Assembly: GCA_948144175.1 (NCBI GenBank)
Contig: CANXME010002159.1
Span: 248,001-312,000, forward strand
Source: Closterium sp. NIES-65
Taxonomy: Eukaryota; Streptophyta; Zygnematophyceae; Desmidiales; Closteriaceae
Length of the DNA: 64,000 nucleotides
Reading direction: 5' to 3'
Shown: positions 61,401 to 64,000 of the stretch, in pieces
Layout: the number at the start of each line of letters is the position of its first letter
Position numbering within the stretch: position 1 is the first letter of the stretch
Program-made: the position numbers and the translations under genes
Notes under the pieces: model-generated
What the model was told of the DNA's origin: nothing
The model's input: only the letters and a program-made list of their open reading frames with translations
The model's database searches: none

Positions 61401-64000
61401 TCCTGCCCCCTCAGGTGTGTCCTAGGTAGACGCTGTTGACCCGGTCGAGGTTACTGGTGACTCTGGTGCTGCTGCGGGTGCTGAGCCTGGGGGTGCTGAC
61501 TCTTGGGGTGCTGTGCGCGGGGGTGCCGAGCCTGGGGGTGCTACTGCGGAGGGTGCTGGGCCTGGGGGTGCTGACTCTAGGGGTGCTGTGCGCGGGGTGC
61601 CGAGCCTGGGGGTGCTACTGCGGAGGGTGTTGAGCCTGGGGGTGCTGAGCCGGGGGGTGCTGTGCCTGGAGCTGCTGAGCTAGGGGGTGCTGCGTCTGGA
61701 GCTACTGGGCCTGGGGGTGCTGCGTCTGGGGCTGCTGAGCCTGGGGTTTCTCCTGGTGCTGCGTCTCGGCGGGAGCCCCTCTCTCCACAGGAGCTGCGCG
61801 AGTGGTTTGCTCGCCGCTGGAGACGTGCTGCTGGAGCTGGAGCTTCTTCGAACGTCGAGGGTGCTGGTGCCGCCGGTCCCGGAGCTGCTGGGCCTGCGGG
61901 TCCTACTAGAGCTGGGGCTGCTGAGGGTGTTGGTGCTGAGACTACTGCTGTCTGTCCTCGCGGTGGTTCTCCTGCAGGTGCTGCTGGAGGTCCAGCCGCT
62001 GGAGGTGTTGGTGGCGCTGGTGCTGCCGTTGAGGGTGCTGGTGCTGTCCCTGCTGAGTCTGGAGCTGCCGCGCGGCCTCGACCGTACTTCGTTCCGCTCC
62101 TGCAGCAGGTTCTTGGTCTTTCTCCTCTGGTAGAGTGTCCACAGCCTGTCCAGTCGCAGTCACTGTTGGAGCCTTCCTCCCCTCTACCTGCTCCCTCTCC
62201 TTACACTGGTCCTACTGGAGGTCCTGCTGAGCGTCGTGAGCCTGCGTCTCGTCCCGCGTTGCCTGTTCGTGCTGCTCGCGCTAGTGGTCGCGGTTCGCGT
62301 CAGCGTCCTCCTCCTGTCCCTGGCACGCACCGGATGTCTCTGCGTCCGTCCACTGCTCCTCTGGGTGCCCCTTTTCCTTCTCCTCCTGAGTCCTCTCTTC
62401 CTGCGCTTGCCGACCCTGAGTCGGACTCCCTTCGTGCTGCCAGTCCTACTGTCACGCGTCTGCTTGCCACTGTCGTCACTGACCCCTCGTTTGAGTCCAC
62501 TGCTGCGTCTGCTCTTGTCGCTGAGCTCGTCGAATTTGCTGCTCGCTGTCGTCTAGACTACGCTGCTAGTCTTGTTGCTGAGTCTGCGTCTGTCTGTCCT
62601 CCGTCCGTCGGGGGTGAGTGTGCTCTTGGCACGGACGTCCTAGAGGACAGGCAGGAGGAGCTACAGTGTCTGGCTGCTGCTTCACCTCATCTCGCGTCTG
62701 TACTGCTTGCTCCTGAGGGAGACCCGGATGCACTAGACATCCCGACTCCGCGCTCTTACGCGGAGGCCGTAGAGGGTCCCTACTCCTCTCAGTGGCAGGC
62801 AGCTATGGATGCAGAGATGGCTTCCTGGAAGTCCACAGGCACCTACGTTGACGCGGTTCCCCCTCCTGGGGCGAACATCGTCAGTGGCATGTGGATCTTC
62901 AGGGTGAAGCGGCCGCCGGGCTCTCCACCTGTCTTCAAGGCGCGGTACGTCACTCGTGGCTTCAGTCAGCGGCAGGGAGTTGACTACTTTCAGACCTTCT
63001 CTCCCACCCCGAAGATGACCACTCTTCGGGTGCTGCTGCACATAGCCGCTCAGCGCGACTACGAGCTTCACTCTCTCGACTTCAGCACTGCGTTCTTGCA
63101 GGGTAGCCTGCACGAGGAGATCTGGCTGCGCCGCCCACCTGGCTTCACTGGGACTTTCCCTCCTGGCACCCAGTGGAGCCTCCGACGGCAAGTCTACGGT
63201 CTCCGCCAGGCACCGCGTGAGTGGCACGACACACTGCGGACTACGCTTGCGGCTCTTGGGTTTGCTCCTTCTACTGCTGACCCGTCGGTGTTTCTGCGCA
63301 CCGACACTTCACTGCCGCCGTTCTACATCCTTGTGTACGTCGACGACTTGGTCTTTGCCACAGCGGACACTGCTGGACTCGCCTACGTGAAGTCCGAGCT
63401 GCTGAAGAGACACACGTGCACAGACCTGGGTGAACTGCGCAGCTACCTTGGCTTGCAGATCACTCGGGACAGAGCACGCCGCACCATTACCTTGACTCAG
63501 TCACACATGGTGCAGCAGGTCCTTCAGCGCTTCGGCTTCACGTACTCCTCGCCTCAGGCCACTCCTCTGTCTACCCGCCACTCACTCTCAGCTCTGCCTT
63601 CGGATGAGTCCGTAGAGTCGAGTGGCCCGTACCCAGAGCTTGTTGGCTGCCTCATGTACCTGATGACCTGCACACGACCTGACCTTGCATACCCTCTGAG
63701 CATTCTTGCACGCTATGTTGCTCCTGGGAGACACCGACCAGAGCACATGGCTGCAGCGAAGAGGGTATTGCGTTACCTGTGCAGTACGTCGGGCATGGGG
63801 CTAGTGCTTGGAGGGCGGAGTCCAGTGGTCCTTACAGGTCGACGCTTCTTGGGCTGACGACCAGGCTACGCAGCGGTCGTCACAGGGTTACACCTTCAGC
63901 CTTGGTTCCGGCTCTGTCGCGTGGCGGGCTACTCGTTCGTCCTCGGTTCTCAGCTCCAGCTGTGAGGCTGAGATCTACGCAGGGGCCATGGCTGCACAGG
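58402..64000 (+). pseudogene. Element G gag-pol, TAG at integrase end and two frameshifts
   Basis: ATG at 58402 opens 1,007 codons to TAG at 61423. Gag has a Gly-rich tract (59190-59420) and a zinc-like C-x13-C-x3-H-x4-C (near 59560-59635). Protease FTLDSGASRSFF is near 59940. Integrase zinc region is HHRLGH with CVPC; core is MDVWGP (60619), SDRGGEF (60825), GIAERR (60929). After the TAG the same frame runs into the PGGA linker. There, a 72-nt duplicated unit has lost one G near 61596 and the frame shifts. RT follows with YVDDLVFA (near 63338). A 5-nt loss near 63838 at the RNase H ADASW site shifts it again, and RNase H (CEAEIYAG) continues to the window edge. Of the plus-strand copies it is the most complete. 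Confidence 0.9.

Larger units (their letters stand above)
57272..64000 (+). mobile_element. Copia element G, 5' LTR to RNase H (3' end outside window)
   Basis: A plus-strand member of the A/B family, youngest in the nested stack since nothing interrupts it. 5' LTR 57272-57407, primer site 57408-57421 (TGGTATCGAGCAGG), palindrome-bearing leader, gag-pol from 58402. The 5-bp left flank is CGAGA; its duplicate should follow the 3' LTR outside the window. Confidence 0.92.

Overview
The window is eukaryotic nuclear DNA. It has spliceosomal intron signals (GT..AG, matching phases), long repeat-rich spacers, LTR retrotransposons with tRNA-Met-type primer sites and a eukaryote-type PTRHD1-like gene. 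High GC, an abundance of Ty1/copia elements and a very long low-complexity host protein fit a green-lineage alga or streptophyte. That placement is inference; no marker gene fixes the taxon. There are no prokaryotic features.

About 60% of the window is mobile DNA. One copia family, with short LTRs of about 120-136 bp starting TGTCA, occurs six times: C (1-1037, minus), B (13140-17415, plus), A (26778-34052, minus), E (46654-49211, minus), F (49212-52138, plus) and G (57272-64000, plus). Only A has both ends in view: 131-bp LTRs differing at one base and a 5-bp duplication AGTTT. A second copia family, D (1510-7901, minus), has 771-bp LTRs and the duplication TGATT. D sits inside a much older copia protease remnant whose reading frame rejoins when D is removed. 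A Ty3/gypsy element H (52139-57271) lies inside F and is itself split by G. Two non-autonomous LTR elements stand out. I (21505-24078) is a 2.6-kb element with no protein gene, bounded by TTGAG. J (47944-48320) is a 377-bp TRIM bounded by GTAAC, and the start of its transcript-to-be looks like a tRNA-Glu with Pol III A and B boxes.

Two decayed, intron-containing copies of a Kolobok-like DNA transposase gene lie at 9905-12050 and 18051-25722, in the same orientation on either side of element B. The second was interrupted by element I. Minisatellites fill introns and spacers (9505-9765, 17413-17990, 18568-19690, 34430-35860).

The host-gene island is 36-46.6 kb. A two-exon gene (37111-43909) encodes a disordered protein of about 2,194 residues that I do not recognise. 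Next to it (44512-46645) is a PTRHD1-like peptidyl-tRNA hydrolase-family gene, apparently broken by a Trp-to-TGA change just before the retrotransposon pile E/J/F/H/G. An intact 313-codon ORF of unknown nature (12170-13111, minus) sits in the gap between Kolobok copy 1 and element B.

Nearly every retroelement coding region carries stops or frameshifts, so no copy looks able to move on its own. The near-identical LTRs of A and J still point to recent movement, presumably driven in trans by intact relatives elsewhere. Some single-base frameshifts in homopolymers could be assembly errors.
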